A DNA stretch of 11,768 bases from Croceibacterium_A sp964439725 (GTDB taxonomy: Bacteria > Pseudomonadota > Alphaproteobacteria > Sphingomonadales > Sphingomonadaceae): assembly GCA_964439725.1 (NCBI GenBank), contig CAYTPY010000065.1, positions 1 through 11,768 on the forward strand, written 5' to 3'. The position numbers and the translations under genes are program-made. The notes under the pieces are model-generated. The model saw only the letters and a list, made by a program, of their open reading frames with translations. It was not told where the DNA came from and did not search any database. Within the stretch, counting starts at the first letter, position 1. Every line of letters starts with the position of its first letter. Positions 1 to 6,958 of the stretch are shown here, piece by piece.

Positions 1-464
1 AGCGCGGCGATCTCCTCTTCGCTGAGGCTTGTGGTCAGTGCCACGTCAGCGCCCCTCACCAGCGCGCGCAAACGTTCGAGCTCCCGCTCCCCATGGGGCG
101 TGGTATAGACTCCGCTGAGGCGCCGATCGCCCGGGATCTTGCGCCGCTCCACGCATCCGCGTTCTTCCCAGAAATCGACCGCCAGCGTCGTGGCGGGACG
201 GGTAAGCGCGAGGGCGGCCGCCAGCTGGCTTTGCTGCAAGCCTGGATTGCGGCTGATGACCTCAAGAGCGGAGAACCGGTGAGGGGTGATCGCCGGGTCT
301 TCCAGTTCCCGTGAAAGCCACGCGTGCCCCAGGACCCAAGCCAGTTTCAACGAGAAACCCGTCAGATCCGAAAGGATACCGTAATCGACGTCCTGCGACG
401 TCAGCGACGGGGTGCGATGGCGTACGTTCTCCAGCGGGTCCTGCTTCCCCTGATCTCCGTCCAT
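1..464 (-). CDS. MarR-family transcriptional regulator (3' end beyond window)
   Basis: Winged-helix DNA-binding repressor of the MarR family, a group that often binds phenolic or aromatic ligands. Translating leftward from the ATG at 464-462 gives about 154 codons with no stop before the window edge, so the C-terminus is missing. The MarR core is visible: an alpha-helical dimerisation start (about residues 27-56), the helix-turn-helix around residues 63-100, and the wing with the conserved D-R-R (residues 113-115) followed by a helix rich in Glu and Arg. No other ATG lies in frame between this one and the upstream in-frame stop (about 503); the Shine-Dalgarno is weak. It is divergent from the TonB receptor operon, and the gap holds a tandem near-palindrome, so it most likely represses that operon and perhaps itself. 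The inducer cannot be read from the sequence; an aromatic aldehyde or acid is inferred from the neighbours. Confidence 0.85.
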   Translation of the reverse strand, partial: MDGDQGKQDPLENVRHRTPSLTSQDVDYGILSDLTGFSLKLAWVLGHAWLSRELEDPAITPHRFSALEVISRNPGLQQSQLAAALALTRPATTLAVDFWEERGCVERRKIPGDRRLSGVYTTPHGERELERLRALVRGADVALTTSLSEEEIAA

Positions 465-507
465 GACGATGTGATGACCAATCTCGTCCGTAGTGGCAAG
501 TCAGTCT

Positions 508-538
508 GTTATTGCCTATGATGGTTATTGCCGATAAC
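508..538. promoter_or_regulatory. Tandem near-palindromic repeat, candidate MarR operator
   Basis: Two copies of a 15-nt element lie 16 nt apart in the divergent gap: GTTATTGCCTATGAT (508-522) and GTTATTGCCGATAAC (524-538). They agree at 12 of 15 positions. The second has perfect 5-nt arms (GTTAT/ATAAC) around a 5-nt centre; the first keeps the left arm and a degraded right arm. The place, between a MarR-type gene and the receptor operon it faces, fits a repressor operator. Binding is inferred, not shown. No convincing -35/-10 pair was identified. Confidence 0.5.
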
Positions 539-570
539 GGATGCTGTAGAGCCGTCAAAGCGGCTGCAAA

Positions 571-577
571 GGGGAGG
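571..577 (+). promoter_or_regulatory. Shine-Dalgarno that sets the TonB receptor start
   Basis: GGGGAGG ends 9 nt before the ATG at 587. The reading frame is open further upstream to a TTG at 512 and ATGs at 518 and 521, but those lie inside the candidate operator and would place 22-25 extra non-signal residues before the signal peptide. This purine-rich site and the signal sequence that follows make 587 the best start. Confidence 0.7.
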
Positions 578-586
578 TTATTTCCG

Positions 587-3004
587 ATGGCGAGGACGTT
601 TGGAGCCGCATGTCGCAATCGTCGGCAGTTCCTGGGCGGTGGCAGCATTCTGGCTGGTATCTGCGCGGCCTTCAGCATGCCGGCATCAGCGCAAGACACG
701 CAGGCGCGGACTACTGCTGAAGCGACAGCCGTCGCCGAACAGGACAACGCAATCATGGTGACGGCGCGGCGGCGCGAGGAATCGCTGCAGGAAACGCCGA
801 TTGCGATCTCTGCGTTCAGTGCCGAAACGCTCGAGCAGCGGCAGATCGTGCAAACCCAAGATCTCGAAAGAATCACACCGAGCCTGCAGTTCAAGCCCGC
901 CGGCCAGCTTTCTGGCAATTCGGCGGCATCGGTGGTGTTCATTCGCGGCATCGGCCAGCTCGACCCCACGGCGGCAGTCGACCCGGGCGTCGGCGTCTAT
1001 ATCGACGAGGTCTATGTCGGTCGTTCGGTGGGCGGCACACTGGAGTTCGGCGACATCGCCAGTGTCGAAGTGCTGCGCGGACCGCAGGGGACATTGTTCG
1101 GCCGGAACACGATCGGCGGCGCCATTCTGGTTCGCACGCGCGAACCGCAAATCGGGGAGTTCTCCGGACGCGCTCGCGTCCGCGTCGGTAGCTACGACCT
1201 TGCCGAGGGCTTTGCCGCCCTGAACGTGCCGATCGCGGACACGGCGGCGGCGCGGATCTCCGGCGGTTTCAGGAAGCGGGATGGTTACGTCATCCGCGCT
1301 TTCGACCGGCTGGATCTGGGCAACGAGGATGTTGTGACGCTCAACGGCGCGTTCCGTTGGGAGCCAACGTCGAACTTCGATATTTCGCTGCGTGCAGACT
1401 ACACGAAGCGGGACGAAAACGGCGCCCCCTTTACCTTCGCAGGCATCAACGAGAACGCCCCCGTACCGGCGATCGTCAGCGTGGCCGCAGGATGCCCCGG
1501 TGCCACGATCCCCTTTGCGCCGCTGGTGCCGGGTGATCCGCGTTTCGGTGCACCGAACGTGCCGCTGATCGATGATCCGCGCTGCGCGAACGATTTCCAA
1601 GCACTCGGCAACTTTGTGAACGGTGGCACCGCGGACGTCCTGAGTACCTCGGAAGTCTGGGGCGTTTCCGGCACGGCTACGTTAGACGTGTCTGACAGCC
1701 TGACGTTCAAGAGTATCACCGCTTACCGCTCTACCGAGGCGCGCGGCATTCGCGATGCGGACAACACGCCATTCGTGATCATCACTACCGACGTGGGCGC
1801 CAAGTCCACCCAGTTCAGCCAGGAACTGCAACTGCAGTATGACCGCGGCATCTTCAGCGGTATTATCGGCGCCTACTACTTCGACGAGGATACGGACGAG
1901 CGCGCCACCGTGCCGCTGGCCTTCCCCCCTTCGCCACCGGTGATCGGATCGCTTCTCGCCGGCGGCCCGGGGTCGCGCGACTTGCAGTTCTCCGACCTGG
2001 AGACCCGCTCCATCGCGGCGTTCGGTGAGATCTCGGTCGAAGTTCTCGACGGCCTCGAACTCAGCGGCGGTCTCCGCTACACTGAGGATCGCAAGACCTT
2101 CCAGGGCACGGTGCTCAACCTGTTTCCTGAAACCCTGCCCGACCCCGATCCGTTGCCGACGCAGGCCATTCCCGACGGTGGCCCTCTGTTCATCTATGAC
2201 CGCCCGTTCCGCGACACCTTCTCCGCGCTGACTGGCTCTGCCAGTGCCCGTTACGCGTTCACCGACTGGCTGAATGGCTACGTATCCTACGCCCGCAGCT
2301 TCAAGTCCGGCGGGTTCAACACGCGCTACAACGCCGCGCCCGCGGGCAATGTGCCGGTGCCGTTCCAGGAAGAGACGGTGGATTCGTACGAGGTCGGGGC
2401 AAAGCTCGATTTCGGCGATTTCCGTCTAAACATGGCGGCTTTCCGGGCCGACTACACCGACATTCAACTGGTCTTCCGCCAGGGCGTCGTGCCATTGCTG
2501 TTCAATGCAGGTGAAGCCCGCATCAAGGGTTTCGAGGCCGAGGCGAGCTACCGTCCCTTCAGGGGGCTGATGCTCGATGCAGGGCTCAGCATCCTCGACG
2601 ACGAGATCCTGTCGATCACCCCAGTGCCGGGTGCGACCGCCACGGTGGCGCCTGGCGACGATCTGCCGCTCACGCCATCATTCCAGGGCAACTTCTCGAT
2701 CGGCTATGAATTCGAACTGGACGACCGCTTCACGATCACGCCGCGGTTCAACGGGAGCTATACATCGCGGGTCGTGTTCATCACCGGCAGCGTGCCGATC
2801 ATCGAGCAGGAGGCTTACTTCGTCGGTGACGCCTCCATCGAGTTCGGTGTCGACGAACGCTGGAAGATCACGACCGGGATCAGTAATCTGTTCAACGAGG
2901 AATATCTGATCCAAGGAAACGCGTCCTTGGGCACGCTGGGTTATGCCGAACGCATTTTCGCCAGGCCTCGGACGTGGTATGTCCAGGCATCGCTAGAATT
3001 CTAG
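587..3004 (+). CDS. TonB-dependent outer-membrane receptor
   Basis: An 805-residue outer-membrane receptor that would use TonB/ExbBD energy to import a substrate. The N-terminus is a signal peptide with a hydrophobic stretch around residues 20-31 and a likely cut after PASA (residues 32-35). A TonB-box-like stretch (IMVTARRR, 56-63) precedes the plug domain at about 66-185, which shows the usual motifs VFIRGIG (117-123), VYIDEVYVG (137-145) and VEVLRGPQGTLFGRN (160-174). The rest is the 22-strand barrel type and ends in LEF, the terminal aromatic residue expected for BAM-dependent insertion. Family length is usually 700-850, so it appears complete. It heads a run with aldehyde dehydrogenase and pobA, so an aromatic or lignin-derived substrate is inferred; sequence alone does not exclude another ligand. 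The signal peptide carries RRQFLGG (12-18), resembling a twin-arginine motif, which is odd for an outer-membrane protein. Confidence 0.95.
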   Translation: MARTFGAACRNRRQFLGGGSILAGICAAFSMPASAQDTQARTTAEATAVAEQDNAIMVTARRREESLQETPIAISAFSAETLEQRQIVQTQDLERITPSLQFKPAGQLSGNSAASVVFIRGIGQLDPTAAVDPGVGVYIDEVYVGRSVGGTLEFGDIASVEVLRGPQGTLFGRNTIGGAILVRTREPQIGEFSGRARVRVGSYDLAEGFAALNVPIADTAAARISGGFRKRDGYVIRAFDRLDLGNEDVVTLNGAFRWEPTSNFDISLRADYTKRDENGAPFTFAGINENAPVPAIVSVAAGCPGATIPFAPLVPGDPRFGAPNVPLIDDPRCANDFQALGNFVNGGTADVLSTSEVWGVSGTATLDVSDSLTFKSITAYRSTEARGIRDADNTPFVIITTDVGAKSTQFSQELQLQYDRGIFSGIIGAYYFDEDTDERATVPLAFPPSPPVIGSLLAGGPGSRDLQFSDLETRSIAAFGEISVEVLDGLELSGGLRYTEDRKTFQGTVLNLFPETLPDPDPLPTQAIPDGGPLFIYDRPFRDTFSALTGSASARYAFTDWLNGYVSYARSFKSGGFNTRYNAAPAGNVPVPFQEETVDSYEVGAKLDFGDFRLNMAAFRADYTDIQLVFRQGVVPLLFNAGEARIKGFEAEASYRPFRGLMLDAGLSILDDEILSITPVPGATATVAPGDDLPLTPSFQGNFSIGYEFELDDRFTITPRFNGSYTSRVVFITGSVPIIEQEAYFVGDASIEFGVDERWKITTGISNLFNEEYLIQGNASLGTLGYAERIFARPRTWYVQASLEF

Positions 3005-3046
3005 CGGGCTTCGCAAACCTGCCCAGCCGATAATCGAGAGGCGATC

Positions 3047-4444
3047 ATGACGTTTACGCGCTTAAATCCCGTCACTGGCGAGGTCGCCTCTGAATCCAAG
3101 GCGATGCAAGCGGCCGACATGGCTGCCGTTGCGCGGCGCGCGGCCGAAGCTTTTCCGGTGTGGTCGAAGCTAGGCCCCAATGCGCGCCGAGCGACGCTGA
3201 TGAAGGCCGCGACGGCGTTGGAGGCGCGCAAGGACCAGTTCGTCGAGGCGATGATGGGCGAGATCGGCGCAACCGCCGGCTGGGCGATGTTCAATCTCGG
3301 CCTTGCCGCCAGCATGGTTCGCGAGGCCGCATCGCTCACGACGCAGATCTCAGGGGAGGTCATTCCTTCAGACAAACCCGGCACCTTGTCCCTGGCGCTT
3401 CGAGAGCCGGTGGGCGTGATCCTGGGAATCGCCCCATGGAATGCGCCGATCATCCTCGGCGTGCGGGCGATCGCAGTGCCGCTGGCGTGCGGTAACACCG
3501 TCATCCTCAAGGCTAGCGAGAATTGCCCGCGCACGCATTCGCTGATCATCGAGGCGTTTGCGGAAGGCGGCTTCCCGGAAGGGGCCGTCAACATCGTCAC
3601 CAACGCGACAGAGGATGCGGGCGACGTGGTGGGGGCCCTAATCGATGCGCCCGAAGTGCGGCGCATCAACTTCACCGGCTCCACGAAAGTTGGCAAGATC
3701 ATTGCCAAGCGTGCCGCCGAGCATCTCAAGCCCGTCCTCCTCGAACTGGGCGGGAAAGCGCCGCTGGTCGTACTTGAAGACGCCGATCTCGACGAGGCGG
3801 TAAAGGCCGCGGCGTTCGGCGCGTTCATGAACCAGGGCCAGATCTGCATGTCGACCGAGCGGATCATCGTCGTCGATGCCGTGGCGGACGAGTTCGCGGC
3901 GCGGTTCAGGGAGAAAGTAGGCGGCATGGCCGTCGGCGATCCCCGCGACGGCAACACTCCGTTGGGTGCGGTCGTCGACAAGCGCACGGTGGAATGCGTG
4001 AGCGCGCTGATCCAGGACGCGCTGGGAAAAGGCGCCGAGCAGCTCGTGGGCGGGGATGCCGACGGCGTGCTGATGCCCGCGCACGTGATCGACAAGGTCA
4101 CGCCAGAGATGGACCTGTTCCGCGACGAGAGCTTCGGGCCGGTTGTGGCCATCAGCCGCGCGCGCGACGAAGAGCACGCTGTCGAGCTCGCCAACGACAC
4201 CGAATATGGCCTGTCCGCTTCCGTCTTCACGCGCGACACCGCCAAGGGCCTCAAGGTCGCGCGCCAGATCCAATCTGGCATCTGCCACGTCAACGGGCCG
4301 ACCGTGCACGATGAAGCGCAGATGCCGTTCGGCGGCATGAAGGCCTCGGGGTATGGCCGCTTCGGCGGCAAGGCCGGTATCGACGCTTTCACAGAGTTGC
4401 GTTGGATCACAATCGAAACCGAACCGGGTCACTTCCCGATCTGA
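3047..4444 (+). CDS. Aromatic aldehyde dehydrogenase (salicylaldehyde/vanillin dehydrogenase type)
   Basis: A 465-residue NAD(P)-dependent aldehyde dehydrogenase that oxidises an aldehyde to its carboxylic acid in the cytoplasm. The catalytic set is intact: Asn132 in APWN, Lys155 in LKASE, the FTGSTKVG nucleotide-binding turn (209-216), general base Glu233 in LELGGK, nucleophile Cys267 in GQICMS, and Glu361 in DESFGP. The regions around FMNQGQICMSTERI and PFGGMKASGYGRFGG (427-441) are those of the salicylaldehyde/vanillin dehydrogenase branch rather than betaine-aldehyde or succinate-semialdehyde enzymes. The start has GAGAGG 5 nt upstream. It begins 42 nt after the receptor and its stop shares one base with the pobA start, so it is probably translationally coupled to pobA. 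With PobA next, 4-hydroxybenzaldehyde is the most sensible substrate, but vanillin-like aldehydes remain possible. No gene symbol is assigned because the exact substrate is not readable. Confidence 0.93.
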   Translation: MTFTRLNPVTGEVASESKAMQAADMAAVARRAAEAFPVWSKLGPNARRATLMKAATALEARKDQFVEAMMGEIGATAGWAMFNLGLAASMVREAASLTTQISGEVIPSDKPGTLSLALREPVGVILGIAPWNAPIILGVRAIAVPLACGNTVILKASENCPRTHSLIIEAFAEGGFPEGAVNIVTNATEDAGDVVGALIDAPEVRRINFTGSTKVGKIIAKRAAEHLKPVLLELGGKAPLVVLEDADLDEAVKAAAFGAFMNQGQICMSTERIIVVDAVADEFAARFREKVGGMAVGDPRDGNTPLGAVVDKRTVECVSALIQDALGKGAEQLVGGDADGVLMPAHVIDKVTPEMDLFRDESFGPVVAISRARDEEHAVELANDTEYGLSASVFTRDTAKGLKVARQIQSGICHVNGPTVHDEAQMPFGGMKASGYGRFGGKAGIDAFTELRWITIETEPGHFPI

Positions 4445-5610
4445 TGCGCACTCAAGTCTGCATCATTGGCGCCGGTCCGGCGGGCCTGCTGCTCGGGCAC
4501 TTGCTTCGAGCAGAAGGCATCGAGTGCGTCGTGCTCGAACGGCGCGCGCCCGACTACGTGCTTTCCCGCATTCGCGCCGGTGTCCTCGAACGGATCACGG
4601 TCTCGCTAATGGAGCGGCTCGGGCTCGATTCCCGCCTCAAGGCCGAAGGTCTGGTGGAGGAAGGCTTCAACCTCGCCGACGGCGAGCGGCTGATCCGCAT
4701 CGACATTGCCGGCCTCACCGGCCAGCACGTGGTGGTCTATGGCCAGACCGAAGTGACCCGCGACCTGATGGACGCGCGCGAGGAGCGCGGACTCGAAGTT
4801 ATCTACGAGGCCGAAGACGCGGCGCTGCACGACATCGACAGCGATGCGCCTTCGGTGACTTATCGCAAGGACGGCGCCGAACAGCGTATCGAGGCGCGCA
4901 TCGTTGTCGGCTGCGACGGGTTTCATGGTCCGAGCCGGCAGGCGGTGCTGTTGCGCGGCACTGAGTATCACCGCGAGTACCCGTTCGGCTGGCTCGGCAT
5001 CCTGGCCGACGTGCCGCCGTGTCATCACGAGCTGATCTATTCGCACCACGAGCGCGGATTCGCGCTGGCTTCGATGCGCAGCCAAACTCGTAGCCGCTAT
5101 TACATCGACGTGCCCTTGACCGAGAAGATCGAGGACTGGAGCGATGATCGCATCTGGGACGAACTGGCAACGCGCCTGCCCGATGAAGCTGCGGCGCGTA
5201 TCGTGCGTGGGCCCGCATTGGAGAAGTCGATCGCGCCGCTGCGGAGTTATGTCTTCGCGCCGATGCGCTTCGGCAGCCTTCTCCTGTGCGGCGATGCGGC
5301 GCATATCGTGCCGCCGACCGGCGCCAAGGGGCTGAACTTGGCGGCGAGCGATGTCCATTATGCGGCCGACGCGCTCACGGGCTTCTTCAAGCGCCGCGAT
5401 CCCGACGCGATCGCCGGTTATTCGGACAAGGCCTTGGCTCGGGTGTGGAAGTCGGAACGGTTCTCGTGGTCGCTCACGCGGCTTATGCACCGCTTCCCAG
5501 AAGATGGCCCGTTCGAGCGCGCGATGCAGGTGGCGGAGCTCGACTATATCGCCAGCAGCAAGGCTGCCCAGACCAGCATCGCCGAGAATTACGTGGGCCT
5601 GCCGGTCTGA
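4444..5610 (+). CDS. pobA: 4-hydroxybenzoate 3-monooxygenase
   Basis: A 388-residue FAD-dependent aromatic hydroxylase converting 4-hydroxybenzoate to protocatechuate with NAD(P)H and oxygen (EC 1.14.13.2). The FAD motif GAGPAG (9-14), the DG motif CDGFHG (157-162) and the GDAAHIVPPTGAKGLNLAASD stretch (283-303) are all present. The substrate and active-site residues of the Pseudomonas enzyme (Tyr201, Ser212, Arg214, Arg220, Tyr222, Pro293, Tyr385) all have counterparts here at a constant offset of two: Tyr199, Ser210, Arg212, Arg218, Tyr220, Pro291, Tyr383. This supports true PobA over related flavin hydroxylases. The length is close to the usual 390-395, lacking only a few C-terminal residues. 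The start ATG overlaps the preceding TGA by one base; a longer frame from 4402 would run into the dehydrogenase and is unlikely. The enzyme probably completes the step begun by the upstream dehydrogenase. Protocatechuate ring-cleavage genes are not in the window. Confidence 0.96.
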   Translation: MRTQVCIIGAGPAGLLLGHLLRAEGIECVVLERRAPDYVLSRIRAGVLERITVSLMERLGLDSRLKAEGLVEEGFNLADGERLIRIDIAGLTGQHVVVYGQTEVTRDLMDAREERGLEVIYEAEDAALHDIDSDAPSVTYRKDGAEQRIEARIVVGCDGFHGPSRQAVLLRGTEYHREYPFGWLGILADVPPCHHELIYSHHERGFALASMRSQTRSRYYIDVPLTEKIEDWSDDRIWDELATRLPDEAAARIVRGPALEKSIAPLRSYVFAPMRFGSLLLCGDAAHIVPPTGAKGLNLAASDVHYAADALTGFFKRRDPDAIAGYSDKALARVWKSERFSWSLTRLMHRFPEDGPFERAMQVAELDYIASSKAAQTSIAENYVGLPV

Positions 5611-5629
5611 TGTCTGTTTGGGGTGTCGA

Positions 5630-6136
5630 ATGAGCAAAGGCGCGTTCTTGGGAATCTCCTTGGGGGTCGGACTGGCGGCGACTACGGTTCCGGCAGGGGC
5701 TCAGGATGCGCCGCGGCTGGAGTTCGCCTTTGAAGAAATTGTCACCTTAGGAACCTCAATTCCGGTGGGGGGGACGCCGCTGGGGAGGCGCAACATGATC
5801 CCGATCACTGGCGGAACCTTCGAAGGCCCGGGGATCAAGGGGACGATCATTCCCGGCGGTTGGGACTGGCAACTCACGCGCGATGATGGATGTACCGAGA
5901 TCGAAGCCGATTACATGATCCGGACTGACGACGATGTCGTTATCAATGTCATAAACGTCGGCGTGCTGTGCCCCCCGAGCGAAGGGCAATTCACGCCCGC
6001 GCGGACGCAACCGAGGTTCGAAGCGCCGATCGGGAAATACGACTGGCTCAACCGAACCGCGTTCATCGGAACGCTGGACATGGCGACCGATGTCGAAGGT
6101 CCGGCTGTGCGGATACGGTTCTACAAGGCTGTCTAG
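5630..6136 (+). CDS. Exported DUF3237 (UPF0311) family protein
   Basis: A 168-residue protein. Residues 1-24 read as a signal peptide (Lys at 3, hydrophobic core about 5-20, cut near AGA at 22-24), so the mature protein is probably periplasmic. The rest follows the DUF3237 pattern: an N-terminal strand with LEFAFE (30-35), PLGRRNMIPITGGTFEGPGIKG (about 50-71), PGGWDWQL (75-82), an IRTDDD turn (97-102), a PRFE (128-131) and DWLNRTAFIGT (138-148) near the end. The family is expected to be a small beta-barrel of unknown function; no catalytic residue is established. Two cysteines (88 and 114) could pair in the periplasm. It starts 19 nt after pobA and is probably cotranscribed. Many family members lack a signal peptide, so the export signal is a point of note. 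A role in handling the aromatic substrate is only inferred from position. Confidence 0.88.
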   Translation: MSKGAFLGISLGVGLAATTVPAGAQDAPRLEFAFEEIVTLGTSIPVGGTPLGRRNMIPITGGTFEGPGIKGTIIPGGWDWQLTRDDGCTEIEADYMIRTDDDVVINVINVGVLCPPSEGQFTPARTQPRFEAPIGKYDWLNRTAFIGTLDMATDVEGPAVRIRFYKAV

Positions 6137-6159
6137 CGAGAGCAGCTACGACAGCTTTG
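6124..6159 (+). terminator. Hairpin overlapping the DUF3237 stop codon, candidate terminator
   Basis: Bases 6124-6133 pair with 6150-6159 (10 pairs including one G-T), and 6134-6137 pair with 6145-6148, separated by a single bulged C at 6149. The loop is 6138-6144. The UAG stop of the DUF3237 gene lies inside the stem. The hairpin sits between converging transcription units, where a terminator is expected. The following T tract is poor (three Ts within the stem end), so it may act weakly, or help a Rho-type stop. Confidence 0.45.
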
Positions 6160-6211
6160 GCGCCGCCTCTGAAGCAATGGGTCGAGAAATCGCGGACATC
6201 GACTTAACCCG

Positions 6212-6958
6212 TCAACAGGTTTGGCCGCCGAACCTCTCAACGATCACCAGCGAAATGTTGTCACTGGCGTTCCGTTGTAGCGCGTTTTGCAGCAGCCGGT
6301 CCGCCATGTCGTCGATCTCGAATTGGCCTTGCAGATCGTCATTGGCCAAAGTGCGGGACAGGCCATCCGAACACAGCAGGACGCGGTCGCCAGGCATGAG
6401 CGTGGCCGAAAGCGTCTCGAGGGTAAGGTGCGGGCTGGTGCCGAGCGCTCGCGTGATGACATTCGCTTGGGGATGATCCGCGGCATGAGCCGCGTCCACC
6501 ACGCCGGCTTCGACGAGCTCCTGCACCACGCTGTGATCGCGTGTCAGGAGCCTGAGGCTTCCGTGTCTGATGAGGTAGGCGCGACTGTCTCCCGCCCAGC
6601 GGATCGTGGCCGTCCCGTCATCCAGCGAGAGCATAACCAAGGTGGTTCCGCTACGTCCGCCGTGAGCTTCGTAAATTTCCAGATTGGCGCTTTGGATGGC
6701 TTCATCGAGCGCAGGCGGCGTAATCGGTGGGCGCAGCGCGGAGAGATGTGCGATCACCGTTTCAGCGGCGACGTCACCGCGGCTGTGGCCGCCCATTCCA
6801 TCGGCCACTGCCCACAAGCCGAGATCCGGACGGTCCAGAACTCGGTCTTCATTGATTTGCCGCACTCGGCCGAGATGCGTCCGGCTACACGAACGGGCGG
6901 CATACGACACCTCGGTGAGGGCCTCTCGCGGGCGCAGATGGCGCAGCAGCCTTCTCAA
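6212..6958 (-). CDS. PP2C-family Ser/Thr protein phosphatase (PppA/Stp1-like)
   Basis: A metal-dependent phosphatase that would reverse phosphorylation by the kinase two genes upstream. Conserved metal-site motifs are all present: RQINED (33-38), VADGMGGHSRGD (51-62), GTTLVML (104-110), WAGDSRAYL (121-129), LCSDGLS (195-201) and ASDNIS (231-236), with key aspartates 38, 53, 124, 198 and 233. Length is 248 with the start at the TTG at 6958, whose TTGA overlaps the stop of the FHA gene by three bases and suggests coupling. A GTG at 6910 (residue 17) is a credible alternative: it has GAGAGG about 11 nt upstream and would begin just before the PP2C domain, giving 232 residues. It is the last gene of the leftward run. 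In the T6SS threonine-phosphorylation pathway the equivalent is PppA, which dephosphorylates Fha; that role is inferred from context. Confidence 0.93.
   Translation of the reverse strand: MRRLLRHLRPREALTEVSYAARSCSRTHLGRVRQINEDRVLDRPDLGLWAVADGMGGHSRGDVAAETVIAHLSALRPPITPPALDEAIQSANLEIYEAHGGRSGTTLVMLSLDDGTATIRWAGDSRAYLIRHGSLRLLTRDHSVVQELVEAGVVDAAHAADHPQANVITRALGTSPHLTLETLSATLMPGDRVLLCSDGLSRTLANDDLQGQFEIDDMADRLLQNALQRNASDNISLVIVERFGGQTC

Noticed and set aside
512..586. Upstream extension of the receptor to the TTG at 512
   Set aside because: It covers the candidate operator, adds residues before a proper signal peptide, and ignores the GGGGAGG placed for the ATG at 587.
262..969. A 235-codon minus-strand frame spanning the divergent region
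   Set aside because: It would overlap both the MarR coding region in another frame and the receptor gene; the MarR frame is the one with a recognisable fold.
686..1600. A 304-codon minus-strand frame inside the TonB receptor gene
   Set aside because: Arg/Asp-rich composition with no recognisable motif, lying wholly opposite the plug and early barrel of a conserved receptor.
3001..4410. A 469-codon open frame on the minus strand opposite the aldehyde dehydrogenase
   Set aside because: It mirrors a clearly conserved enzyme; its product is rich in Ser, Ala, Arg and Pro with no domain. Long antisense frames are expected in GC-rich genes.
4402..4443. Upstream extension of pobA into the dehydrogenase gene
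   Set aside because: PobA proteins begin right before the strand leading to GAGPAG, matching the ATG at 4444; the extension has no family support.
5351..5629. Upstream extension of the DUF3237 frame into pobA
   Set aside because: The extra residues are an out-of-frame reading of pobA; the ATG at 5630 gives a clean signal peptide.
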